Of a stretch of 64,000 nt of DNA, positions 22,401-32,221 are shown piece by piece. Source of the stretch: Anisodus tanguticus (Eukaryota; Streptophyta; Magnoliopsida; Solanales; Solanaceae); the NCBI GenBank assembly GCA_034509755.1, contig CM067549.1, positions 49,935,052 through 49,999,051 on the forward strand, read 5' to 3'. A model generated the notes under the pieces. It ran no database searches, was not told where the DNA came from, and saw only the letters and a program-made list of their open reading frames with translations. A program made the position numbers and the translations under genes. Every line of letters begins with the position of its first letter. Position 1 is the first letter of the stretch.

Positions 22401-25400
22401 GTGAATTGACAGAACTAGAAACAATTGCACCACTTCCCTTATCTCTCGATGAAGGCCTGGCTGTCATTGCAGAAGAATCATCGACGAGCATTCTCATTTT
22501 CGCTGAATATCTACCTCTTGCCCTATATAACTCTATTCTACGCTTCTCCACAGCATTTATGTCTTCTTTAATGTACTGGAGATCATTTTGGATCTAGGAA
22601 AAGTACAAGATACGATCAATAAAGTACAAGAAAAACAAATCCCTACCTCCAGGAGGGATGTGAATTAATAGAATAGAATACAATAAGTTTCCAAGTGACA
22701 ACAGATAAATTCAAACTAAAAGTGACAGTGTAAACTCAGTAGAAGTTCAAAACGAAACCTCATTAAGCTCTTCAACTTTTTGCTTCCTTAAACACTGGAG
22801 AAACTCTAACAGAATCTGAAGATTTGTTTCAGCTTCTTCTTGTTCCATTTTTCTTTTCTTCTCCAGAAGAAGTGATAGTAGACTATCCAGCTCTTTAACA
22901 GATACCTCGCATCCCTGCCTAAGAATCAGATGATGAGAATCCTGAACAGATAAATAGAAATAACCCGGAGACAATGACAGAGAGAGTTAAAAAGTAAAAT
23001 AATCTGAGACTATGATGGCAGTTGCAACAAGATAATCAGAGAACCGGACTAAAAGAGTTGTTGAAATGCAAAGTTAGGGACGCTCTCCACTAAACTAAAT
23101 TGAATGGACGCTTAGAGGTCTCCTACAGAAAGTACCAGCCCTTGTATTTTAACCAACATCTTTGCAAATACTTGCAGCTGAATTGTATTCCTTTTCAAGA
23201 CATACATGCTCAGACATTCACTTCCCTTTTTTAGTTTCACACAAGTCACAACTTTATAATATCTTTTCCCTCAGAGAGTCCAAGCATTTTGTACGGTAAA
23301 ACCTAAAAAGTGCTTGGACAATGAAAGAGAAGTAATGAGGAGGCTGTCTTCCTTTTCCACATGCAGGTACAAGCGCAAGCCACATCAAAATACTCTCATT
23401 CCAACTATTTGCACCTGCTTTAAATCCGACTTACGATGGGTATGAGGTGTTGGCACAAAACAATTAAACTATCACATATAAAGTATTTCAAAAGGTAAAC
23501 GGTGAATTTTTAATCACTTTCCCACCAGCAAAAAGCTATATTGCTTCGACTCTTCAAAAATCCCGACGGATGCTTGTCAGGTCCTCCAAAAGTAGTGCAT
23601 TTTCGGAGGATCAGACATGGGTGCGCCAACAGTTTTCGAGATCCGTGCAACATAGCTAAAAAGAACAAGACATATAAACCAGTGGCCTAAACTAACACCT
23701 GGGAAGACTATCAGCATACTCATTAGCTTCTCTTCCTTTCCGTTCATACCCTCCTAACAAACCATATCACTAACATCTGCCTACAACATGTAGCATCATG
23801 TCACTGGTACCTCAGCAAAGCTGAGATGCATCATTATCCGGACAAAGAACATTCTCTTGTCTATCTACAACGATACAAAGAAAGCTTGTTTAACTTTTCA
23901 TGCATATCTGACCTGCTGTATTGCTTGGCGAAGTTGTTCCACAGGTGTACCACTTTTGGCCATTTGGCGAGCAGATCTCTTCATCAATAACTACACAATG
24001 GAAAAAACTTTAACACAACTCGCTTTGAGTGGAAAATAACCTTTGAGAATGTCACCAATATCCAATAGACTAGTAAAAAATGAAGACCATAAACAAAAGA
24101 AAAGAAGCAAAGAGAAGAAAAATACAAATAAAGGGAATGGAACTACTAAACAGGGTCTATTAGTCAAGTTTCCACTCCAAAATTTAGCACATTGCGGGGT
24201 TGTGATGAAGAAATTGAAATACGTTGCAATGAAAACTCACAAAGAGGAATATAGATCAAACAAGATTAATGTGAGCTACATTTATATCCACCAATTTCCA
24301 ATTGGAGTAAATATTCATGTACATTCTAAAGAAATCTAAAATACCACACAAGGGCAGCCCAGTTCACTAAGTTCCCGCTATGTGCGGGGTCTGGGGAAGG
24401 GCCGGACCACAAGGGTCTGCATTTCTGCAAGAGGCTGTTTCCACGGCTTAAACCCGTGGCCTCCTAGTCACATGGCAACAACTTTATCAGTTACTCCAAG
24501 GCTCCCCTTAAAATACCACACAATAGATTCAAAATATCCATGTAGACCAATATTCCTTCACCAGTATCCCAATTAAAAGGGAACTCTCTTCCCGCTACTG
24601 AAATGCAGTGATATTCCAACCAATATAAAATAGGTCTGAGACATCATTAACTCCTGTATGTCAGTTGATCCGCTACTGAAATGCAGTGATATTCCAACCA
24701 ATATAAAATAGGTCTGAGACATCATTAACTCCTGTATGTCAGCTGATAATTCCACTAGAACTAAAACTTTCACCTCAAAAAACGCACCTGAATTCCAATT
24801 CACTCATCTGCTTTAAAATTTTCCCCAATATTACCAGTAATGCCTAAACAAGCTACACAGCTAGCCGATCTCCACAAAAGTCACATACAACACATTTTGT
24901 ATATTCATTCATATACATTTCAAACAAATGTGATTATCAAACATCCAAATTCATGAAAAAAGCTGGAATTTTTTTACCTTATTGAGAAGGATAATTAGGA
25001 TAAAAATGATCAGAAAGAAGCGAGTGAAATCCAATTCATCTCATCTGCTTTTAAAATTTCCCCAATTTAAAAAGTACTATTACCAGTAATGCCTAAACAA
25101 ACTACAAAACTTGCTGATTAAAGTCGCATACAACACATTTTTGTGTCTTCGTTCACAGACATTTCAAACAAATGCTATTATCACACCTAATATATAAGTG
25201 AAATTCAAAATCAAACATCCAAATTCATGAAAAAAGCTCTAAAATTTTACCTTATTGAGAAGGAAATTAGGACAAAGCTGATTTGAAGTCAAGTAAACAA
25301 ATGTGATTATTACACCTATATATATAAGTGAAATTCATAATCAAACATCCAAAATTACGGGAAAAAATGAAAAAATTGACCTTATTGAGAAGGAAATTAG

Positions 25401-26381
25401 GATAAAGGTGATTTTTAGTCAAATAAACAAAAATGTGATTATTGCATTACACCTACATATAAGTGAAATTCAAAATAGAACATCCAACAACAAGAACAAG
25501 AACATACGAAGTGTAATCCCACAAGTGTATCTGCGGAGGGTAGAGTATACGCAGATCTTACCTCTATCTTAGGAGAAAGGTGATTTTTAGTCAAGTAAAC
25601 AAATGTGATTACTACACCTCTATATAAGTGAAATTCAAAATCGAACATCCAAATTCATGAAAAATTCTCGAAAATTTTACCTTATTGAGATGGAAATTTA
25701 AGACAAATGTGATTACTACACCTATAATATAACTGAATTTCAAAATCAAATATCCAAATTCATGAAACAATAACAACAACAACAACATACCCAATGAAAT
25801 CCCACAAAATGGGGTCTGGTGAGGGTAGAGTGTACGCAATCCTTACCCCTACCTTGGGAGATATAGAGGTTGTTTCCGATAGACCCTCGGCATGACGACA
25901 AGCAATTCAAAGCAGTATGAAAAAAATATAGCAGAAACGATTAAACCATGGCAAGATACTATACAAGCATGACAGAACAGACCACAAAAAAGAGCGGTAA
26001 TAACCACAAAGTAAAACAATAGTCACAGAACATCCAAATTCATGAAAAAAACTGTAAATTTTTTACCTTATTGAGAAGGAAATTAGGATAAAGATGATTC
26101 GTCGTCAAGTAATGAGAGCAACAAGGACAATCACTTTTATTCTGTAGATGAGTAACAATGCACATATAACAAAAACTATGTCCACACGCCGTTAGAAACG
26201 CATCCTTTATAATTTGCATACATATTGGACACAACATATCCTTATCCACTTCCTCTTCCTTCTCCGCCGCAACTTCCTCCTTCACCACCCCCGCCGCAGT
26301 CGCCGCTGCCGGAGTTGAAGTTTCGCCGGCGTTCACCGTCGACACTAAAGCTCCGATTGAATTACGCTCCCCTCCTCCCAT
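19468..26381 (-). CDS. COP1: COP1-type RING/WD40 E3 ubiquitin ligase, complete, 13 exons
   Basis: COP1 ubiquitinates photomorphogenesis activators such as HY5 together with SPA proteins and the CUL4-DDB1 scaffold in the nucleus, repressing light responses. Exons: 26067-26381, 23913-23990, 22759-22914, 22234-22593, 21949-22106, 21788-21853, 21308-21386, 20808-20963, 20596-20694, 20314-20418, 20001-20180, 19739-19849, 19468-19638. All introns are GT-AG and the sum is 2034 bp, i.e. 677 residues plus TGA; the Arabidopsis protein has 675. The RING C3HC4 uses C51, C54, C66, H68, C71, C74, C85 and C88. A coiled coil follows at about 132-205 (ELDSLLSLLLEKKRKMEQEE), then a bipartite nuclear signal around 295-320 (ARKRRVHAQ...LQKRR). 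From about 370 WD40 repeats run to the end (IVTVWDVTTRQ, TLRLWDVKEN), finishing LVLAA. The N-terminal 48 residues are alanine/glutamate-rich and variable. No stop or frameshift was found. A COP1-like paralogue is possible. Confidence 0.95.
21419..21531 (-). repeat. GA/GATA microsatellite in COP1 intron 6
   Basis: The plus strand shows runs of GA broken by GATAGATAGATAGAGAGCGA, itself repeated. Read in the gene's direction it is a long CT tract that ends about 33 bases before the exon 7 acceptor (CTTCTTGACAG|TATTG), so it extends the polypyrimidine tract. Confidence 0.9.
23540..23655. repeat. dispersed repeat (MITE-like) in COP1 intron 2
   Basis: The sequence TTCGACTCTTCAAAAATCCC ... GGTCCTCCAAAAGTAGTGCA ... 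TTCGGAGGATCAGACATGGG contains short inverted parts (TCCTCCAAAA / TTTTCGGAGGA) and resembles a repeat common in Solanaceae introns. Boundaries are approximate. Confidence 0.4.
24337..24522 (-). mobile_element. tRNA-type SINE in COP1 intron 1
   Basis: The target duplication TAAAATACCACACA is exact at 24337-24350 and 24509-24522. The 158-bp insert between reads on the minus strand GGGGAGCCTTGGAGTAACTG (A-box region), then GGGTTTAAGCCGTGGAAACA (B-box region), TCTTGCAGAAATGCAGACC and CCCCGCACATAGCGGGAAC. The same family occurs at 49192-49337. It lies fully inside intron 1. Confidence 0.9.
24592..24747. repeat. 78-bp tandem duplication in COP1 intron 1
   Basis: Two adjacent copies begin CCGCTACTGAAATGCAGTG at 24592 and 24670 and run to GTATGTCAG(T/C)TGAT. 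I see one base difference between them, so the duplication is recent. Confidence 0.95.
25485..25573 (-). mobile_element. short LINE/SINE tail fragment in the intron array
   Basis: The reverse-oriented tail reads CAACAAGAACAAGAACATACGA, GTGTAATCCCACAAGTGTAT, GGAGGGTAGAGTATACGCAG and CTTACCTCTATCTTAGG. It is about 90 bp, the shortest copy in the window. Confidence 0.7.
25752..26047 (-). mobile_element. truncated RTE LINE 3' end in COP1 intron 1
   Basis: The insert 25768-26031 is the LINE tail in reverse (AACAACAACAACAACATACCC, GAGGGTAGAGTGTACGCA, CCTTACCCCTACCTTGGGAG). It continues into LINE-like sequence upstream (AGCAGTATGAAAAAAATATA). It is flanked by ATCCAAATTCATGAAA at 25752-25767 and 26032-26047. 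That flank is also part of the array unit, but removing the insert plus one flank restores the array's period, which supports it as a target duplication. Confidence 0.8.
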
Positions 26382-26419
26382 CGCTCTCTACAATTGTCCG
26401 AGTGCCTAATCGAATTGAT

Positions 26420-27040
26420 CAGGTCATGTACGAACAAGGTTTAAGTCTATCGGTTTGTTATGATGCGTCAGATGATGCATACATCACTGCACTTCCACAT
26501 CTGAAAAGGTACAAATTATTGTAGCTCGTTAATAAAAAAATTCTATTAAAACTTGAAATTACACTAATTTTTTGCATATGTGTGTATACATGTATATTGT
26601 GTAGAAACAACTGGCTCAGATACATACATAACTGCATTTCCACTTTTGCGCAACTGAAAGGTGTCAATAAAAAAATCTCTATTAAAACTTAAAATTCAAA
26701 TAACTTTTTGCATATGTATGTATATATCTATATTGTGTAGGAATAACTGAACAAGGTTCAACTCTACCGATCTGTTAGGATGCGTCAGATGCATAGATCA
26801 CTGCATTTCCATTTTTGCACATCTGAAAGATACAATTGTTGTAGCTCGTCAATAAAAATAATTACACTAACTTTTTGCATATGTGTGTATATATGTATAT
26901 TGTGTAGGAACAACTGAACAAAGTTCAAGTCTACCGATCTGTTAGGATGCGTCAAACATCTGAAAGGTACAATTGTTATAGCTCGTCAATGAAAAATTCT
27001 ACTAATTTTTTGCATATGTATGTATATGTGTAGGTAGATA
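26420..27040. repeat. tandem repeats upstream of COP1
   Basis: About four diverged units begin near 26430, 26605, 26743 and 26911. Shared blocks are GAACAAGGTT(C/T)AA, TCTACCGATCTGTTAGGATG, ACTGCATTTCCA, ATCTGAAAGGTACAATTGTT, TAGCTCGTCAATAAAAA and TTTTTGCATATGTGTGTATA...TATTGTGTAG. The array starts about 40 bases from the COP1 start codon, so it occupies the 5' UTR and proximal promoter region. The second unit is incomplete. Confidence 0.8.
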
Positions 27041-27810
27041 TTCTTAGAGATGTGAAATGCGAGAGAGATGATTAGTGTGTGTGTGTGTGTTTTTTTTTGT
27101 GAAGAGTGAGATGTTTTGTGAGGGTATAAAAGGACCACGTTGGCGGGGAAGTTGGGTATTTCAAAACTGGGGAGACTTGTTAATGCGACCGCCTCATAAT
27201 AAGTACAATATATTTGGCTGCCGTTATTATTTTTTGGTATCCAATAGGATTATATAAGTTTCAATCCATCAAAAGCAGCGGAAAATTGTTTTCTTAAGTT
27301 TTACATATTAGATTTTTAAGTTATATATATATGACAAAAAAGTTACCACTACTATTATATTTCAATACACTCAAAAGAAATCTATAAGTAATAATACTTG
27401 AATTATAAATTTATAATCTTAAAAATATACTTAGATTAACATGTTACAATAAGTAAATATAATTTAATGGTGTAACATTTTCTTACATCGACAGCTATAT
27501 ATATACATTCATATAATATGCGCTTGAGAAAATACATAAAAAAATTTAAAAATTTAGAGTGAAAGTGTTTAATATAAATATTTTATCGGGTGTTCAGATG
27601 CTCAATCAGAATAGACCCTAGTTCAAATGCTCAAATAAAATTTATTGTCAAATTTAAAGAGTTATCAATATATTTTACCTTTAAAATGAGGAAAATGATT
27701 TTCTTAATGAAAATAGAGAAAACAAATCTCACATTCAACCAACTACCCCACCACCACTCAACTCAACCCCAATTACCCACTCCATCAAACCATAACTACT
27801 ACCATTGTTC
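27041..27810. other. intergenic, AT-rich, no gene seen
   Basis: It contains a short GT run followed by poly-T at 27076-27097 and A/T-rich sequence. A C-rich stretch at 27740-27800 (CCCCACCACCACTCAACTC) has no recognisable coding content. A distal COP1 promoter may lie here but no element could be assigned. Confidence 0.4.
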
Positions 27811-30572
27811 TATGCACCTACAACTACATTTGCCAACCAGTCCGGGTATTTTACCTCACGGGTTGATCCTATATTGAGTAGTCTAGTTACCTCTTCTTTA
27901 ACAAACCTCTTATGGAGTTTGGCTATCGGCCATTTTTTCTGCCGCACCGGAGGGAAACTAAGATCCAGGCCCAATTTATGAGTTGTGACTTCTGGAGGAA
28001 TGTCTGTCATATCTTCATGAGACCATGCAAAGCAACCAATGTTAGCTATAAGATATTTAAGAATTAAATCTTTGAGCCCGGGGTTAATTCGGTGCCCTGG
28101 TATACCTTCCTATCGGGAGTTTCCGGATGTAGTGTAATCTACTTCAATTCCTTTATAGTGGACTTGGTGGCATTTGATTCATCCGGTACCTGAAAGTATC
28201 TGGGTACTTGGTACCGGTCTGAAAACTCTTCCTCCGGATAGGCCGCTACTGATTCTACTGGCGGAACATGGAGAAGCTTCTCTGATACCGGCTCCGCTTC
28301 CTGTAATTGCTATCTGGGGTTTGCTGCCACCTCTGGTTCCTCTATGGAGAACATTTCCCTGGCAGCAGGTTGTTTACCTTGAATTAGCTGAATCCCATCT
28401 AGCGTAGGGAATTTTACCAATATATGCAATATTGATGGGACCGCATTTATATCATATATCCACGACCTTCCAAATATCGCATTATACCTCATATCCCTAT
28501 TGAGGACATAAAACTTTGTCAACTTAACGACTCTCACCGTGTCCATCGGTAGATCCACTTCCCCCTTTGTGGGCTCATTTGACATGTTGAAACATGAAAG
28601 GGTTCTGACAGCCGAAACTATTTTGTCTGCCATATTCATTTCTACCACCTTCAGCCTGATTATATTAGCTGAGCTTCCGGGATCAATTAGAACTTTTTTC
28701 ACCTGGAAGTAGTAGATATGCACCATGACCACCAGTGCATCAATGTGAGGGAAGATAACATCGGCAGCGTCTTCTTCAGTGAATGTGATAGTATGTTCAT
28801 CAGGTATCTCCCGAAATGTTTTTTCCTGAGTTACATAAATTTTCACGTTCTTAGCCGCCGTGAAAGATGTGGCAGCAATCATTGATCCACCATATATCAC
28901 ATTTATAACATAAGGTGGTGCATCCGGATTTGTCTTACCTTCTGCGGGTAGTCCCCGCTCATAGTTATTTCGAGCTCTCTCGCTCAAATATTCCCGAAGG
29001 TGTCCCCTGCTTAGCATTCCCGCCACTTCTTCTTGTAGATTTCTACAATTCACAGTTTTATACCCGTGAGTGCAATGAAAATTGCACCGGACAGACTGAT
29101 CTCTTTTATTAGGATTAGACTGCAATGGTTTTGGTGGTCGGGATGCCTGATGAGTTCTTAATACCTCCATCATTTAGTCTTCATCAATATTGAAGTTGTA
29201 CTCGGATAATATTGGATATCCGGTACCCTTAGATGTATTACCTCTCTCAAAATTCACCAATCCTTGATTGTTTCATCCGGAACCTCCCTTGTTATTTTAT
29301 TTTTCAAAGGAGCGGAAACCCTGTCCACCTCCTTATTTTCCAGTGGGAGGATAAGGTTGATACTGGTTCTTCGAGGAATTTTCTTTCTCTAACTTTGCGA
29401 AGATACTCCCGGCTTTAGACCCAAGCATATCATCATCAATTCGGATCTTGGATTCATACTAGTTGTGCATGTCTTCCCACGTTGTAGCCTGGAATTCCAA
29501 AAGATGTTCCTTGAGTTTTTGTGAAGCATCTAAACTCGAAGGGTTCAAACCCTTTGTAAAAGCTTCCGCATCCCATTCATCCGGGACCGCGGGTAATAAC
29601 ATCCATCCCTTCTGGAACCGTGTAACGAAGTCCCTGCGGAGCTCTGTTTCTCCTTGTGCAATGCAGAAGATATCCGTTTTGCGTGTCTTCACCTTCGGAT
29701 CCCCCGCATAAGCCTGTATGAACATGTCGATGAGTTGGGCGAATGAACCAATCAAATGCTCAGAAGTTATGAATACCATGTCAGATCTCCCTTAGCAAGT
29801 ATTTCAGTGAACTTTTTTATTAGAACCAATTCTATTTCATGTTCTCTTAGATCATTTCCTTTCACGGCTGTAGTATCGGCCATGATATGCTCTTGTGGAT
29901 CAGTAGTTCCATCATACTTGTCCACAAAAGGGACTTGTACCCTTTTGGGGATTAATCCAGGTGCAGCCTCTGGCTTATACGCCAATTGAATATACTTTTT
30001 TGCATCTGTACCGTCAACCACGGGAGGTACCCTCGGTATGTGACTAAACTAGCGCCGGAACTTCTGGGCGGTTTTTCTGCCTTATCTACATTGGTATCGA
30101 CTTTGCTAGTCATGTCTTTCGTGAACTTTAGAACCTTCTTATGGAACAAATTTTTAGGGGCTTCGCTTTTTGAACCATCATTTGCATATCTGTTTTGATC
30201 ATTACCGGATCTACCTTGATCATCACCAGTTTCTCTATGTGCATTTGGTGAAGACACCGGTTCTCCTATTGAAGTACTACCTGTATTTTTGGACATGAAC
30301 TCCTCTTGAAACCGCTTCAGACGCTCTAACTCCTCATTCATTGCGGCGTTCTACATCCAAAGATTTTGTATGGCTTCTTAAGGTGTTTCATCAGTGGAAA
30401 CATCCCCATGTTGAGTCTGGCCGTCTTCAAAAGTGACTCTGTCTGTATGCATCGGGTCCCTGGGCGTCGTGGTTCCTCTTGGAAAACCATCCGGCCCAAG
30501 ATTGCTAGTGGTGTCCCTGACGTTACGACTGCCTTCTCCTAGTCCTGTCATCTGTTTGATCTGAACAAACAA
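27811..30572 (-). pseudogene. gypsy gag-protease-RT remnant
   Basis: 29459-29779 is the gag core (SFAQLIDMFIQAYAGDPKVK, ELRRDFVTRFQKGWMLLP, FTKGLNPSSLDASQKLKE). 28310-29173 is an unusually long open stretch of 287 residues with the retropepsin motif LIDPGSSANII (family DxGSSA), followed by YNAIFGRSWI. 27811-28010 is the RT start (MTDIPPEVTTHKLGLD, REVKYPDWLANVVV). Frames are broken between these blocks. No zinc knuckle was seen. Confidence 0.85.
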
Positions 30573-30653
30573 TAAGACTTAAAGAAAAATTAGATTAGTA
30601 GAGGGGTCACTTGTGACACCACAATTTTCCAGGCCCCATGGTGGGCGCCAAAC

Positions 30654-31239
30654 TGTTTACCCGCAAAATGTACAGTTGAATTTGTATATGTGGATCTCAA
30701 GTGACACGTTAGATATGAATTCTAGATGAATTATACTGAAAACAAGCATTAACAAGATAAAGTAAGTAATAATTAGCCTGAGCCTTGTGTCAGCTCCTGA
30801 GCAAAGTGACGATAACTTGTATGAAAGCATAAAAATCAAGAGAATATCATTAAGTATTTTGTAATAACTAGAATCTGGTGTGTTACAATGGAATAATATG
30901 CCCTATTTATACATGAGCTACACGGGTACACAACCCACAAAATATGCTCTAATTAATATAGGAGAATGAATGTTGTAAAAATTGGACAATCAATATCTCA
31001 ATAAATGTCATTAAGTGCCATTGGAAGTCGTACAACCGGCTTTAGTAACGGCTGCCCATTATAACGTAAACGACTCTCAGCCTTCTTTATTACCGATACC
31101 GACAGTTCTTGTGTCGCTTTCGGTACCATGCATTCCTAGTCAGTAGTGATCTATGCTAGTGTGGTTCTGACTCAGCATCATGCTCCACGTGTCACATTAT
31201 AATTCGTACAGTTGTCTTGTACAAATTTTGCCCTATACA
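30654..31239 (-). repeat. 5' LTR of the gypsy element
   Basis: The plus strand runs from TGTTTACCCGCAAAATG beside the primer-binding site to GCCCTATACA. The TG/CA ends fit, giving 586 bp; the outer end is inferred because no second LTR is available for comparison. Confidence 0.55.
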
Positions 31240-31512
31240 AGTAGCTTTGGTCCAAATCCTATAATTGTCTTAAAAAATTCATTGCATATATATAAATTAT
31301 AAATTTAAAACCCAATAACTTAAATGGATTATAATTTCGAGTTCATAAATTTTAAATTTTAATTCCGCTCTATATGAACCCACATTTTCTAAAACCAGTG
31401 GTTTAAGACTAATCCACGACAACACCCCACCTAAAACACTAGTATTCATTTTTTTAGAACAAGTAGTTGACCTTAGTATCCGAACGTGTATGAATAAAAA
31501 ACACAGATAAAT

Positions 31513-31570
31513 TAAACTAAGAGAAAAAAAGAAAAAGAAAAAGAAAAAGAAAAAGAAAAAGAAAAAGAAA
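31513..31570. repeat. (AAAAAG)n microsatellite
   Basis: About seven AAAAAG/GAAAAA hexamers follow an AGAGAAAAAAAG start. Confidence 0.9.
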
Positions 31571-31702
31571 ATCAATGTTTGTCTTCTCGATCTTTATTTA
31601 TTTATTTCTTCTAAAAAGTGCCTGCTCACGTATTCAACTATTACTAATAATAATAATAACAGGTATAAAAATACTAGTACAGTATATAATATCTAAAGTA
31701 AA

Positions 31703-31895
31703 TGTACCCATAATCACCTTGATTAATTTCATTAATGTAAAAGGTATACATGATGTACAATATTTAATTATGGAAATTAAATCTACATTTTCCTAATACA
31801 AGACTACTACCATAATTACATTTGTACAAGAATTCTAATAGGACTATACAAAATATATGTGGAATATACATGATATATACGTGTATATTCTTTCA
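31703..31895 (-). repeat. 3' LTR of element C
   Basis: Shares TTAATGTAAAAGGTAT, CAATATTTAATTAT, CATTTGTACAAGAATTCTAA and CATGATATATACGTGTATAT with the 5' LTR. Its outer end is eroded. Confidence 0.8.
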
Positions 31896-32221
31896 CACCC
31901 CCGCAGTCATATCAGGCGGTTGTCGTACGCTGAGACTGTCCCTAAAATCTTCAAACAGAACTAAGGGAAGACCCTTAGTAAAGATGTCATCAATTTGGTA
32001 CCGTGAAGGGACATGCAAGACATGTACTTGTCCACGAGCTACCTTTTCGCGAACAAAGTGAATATCCATCTCGATATGTTTAGTGCGCTGATGTTGGACC
32101 GGATTCTCAGAGAGATAGACCGCACTAACATTATCGCAGTAGACTAAGGTAGCTTTCTAAATAGGAAAGTGAAGCTCTAATAGGATATTAAGCAGCCAAC
32201 ATGACTCAGACACCACATTGG

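Larger units (their letters stand above)
24940..26110 (-). repeat. array of duplicated exon-1/intron-1 junctions of COP1
   Basis: The end of exon 1 and its splice donor (minus strand CTTCTCAATAAG|GTAAAA at 26067/26066) recur in intron 1 with donors at about 24977, 25251, 25380 and 25680. Each copy keeps CCTAATTTCCTTCTCAATAAG or a close variant upstream of a GT, except that the 25680 copy is more diverged. The full unit also includes CATCCAAATTCATGAAAAAA and ATATAAGTGAAATTCAAAAT, giving a period of about 130 bp. Two LINE/SINE tails have inserted into the array. Confidence 0.85.
27811..31239 (-). mobile_element. truncated Ty3/gypsy retrotransposon with one LTR
   Basis: In element orientation: LTR (30654-31239), primer-binding site (30635-30652, starting TGGCGCCCACCATGG), gag, protease, and only the first part of reverse transcriptase. 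It stops abruptly near 27811 right after WLANVVV. The rest of pol and the second LTR are absent. The left end of the LTR and any target duplication are uncertain. Confidence 0.85.

Noticed and set aside
24382..24576. Open frame across the SINE in COP1 intron 1
   Set aside because: Lies within a SINE with a clear target duplication, antisense to its tRNA-like head.
25388..25571. Coding exon within COP1 intron 1
   Set aside because: The exon-like stretches are copies of the exon-1 end without acceptor sites; the 13-exon model is complete without them.
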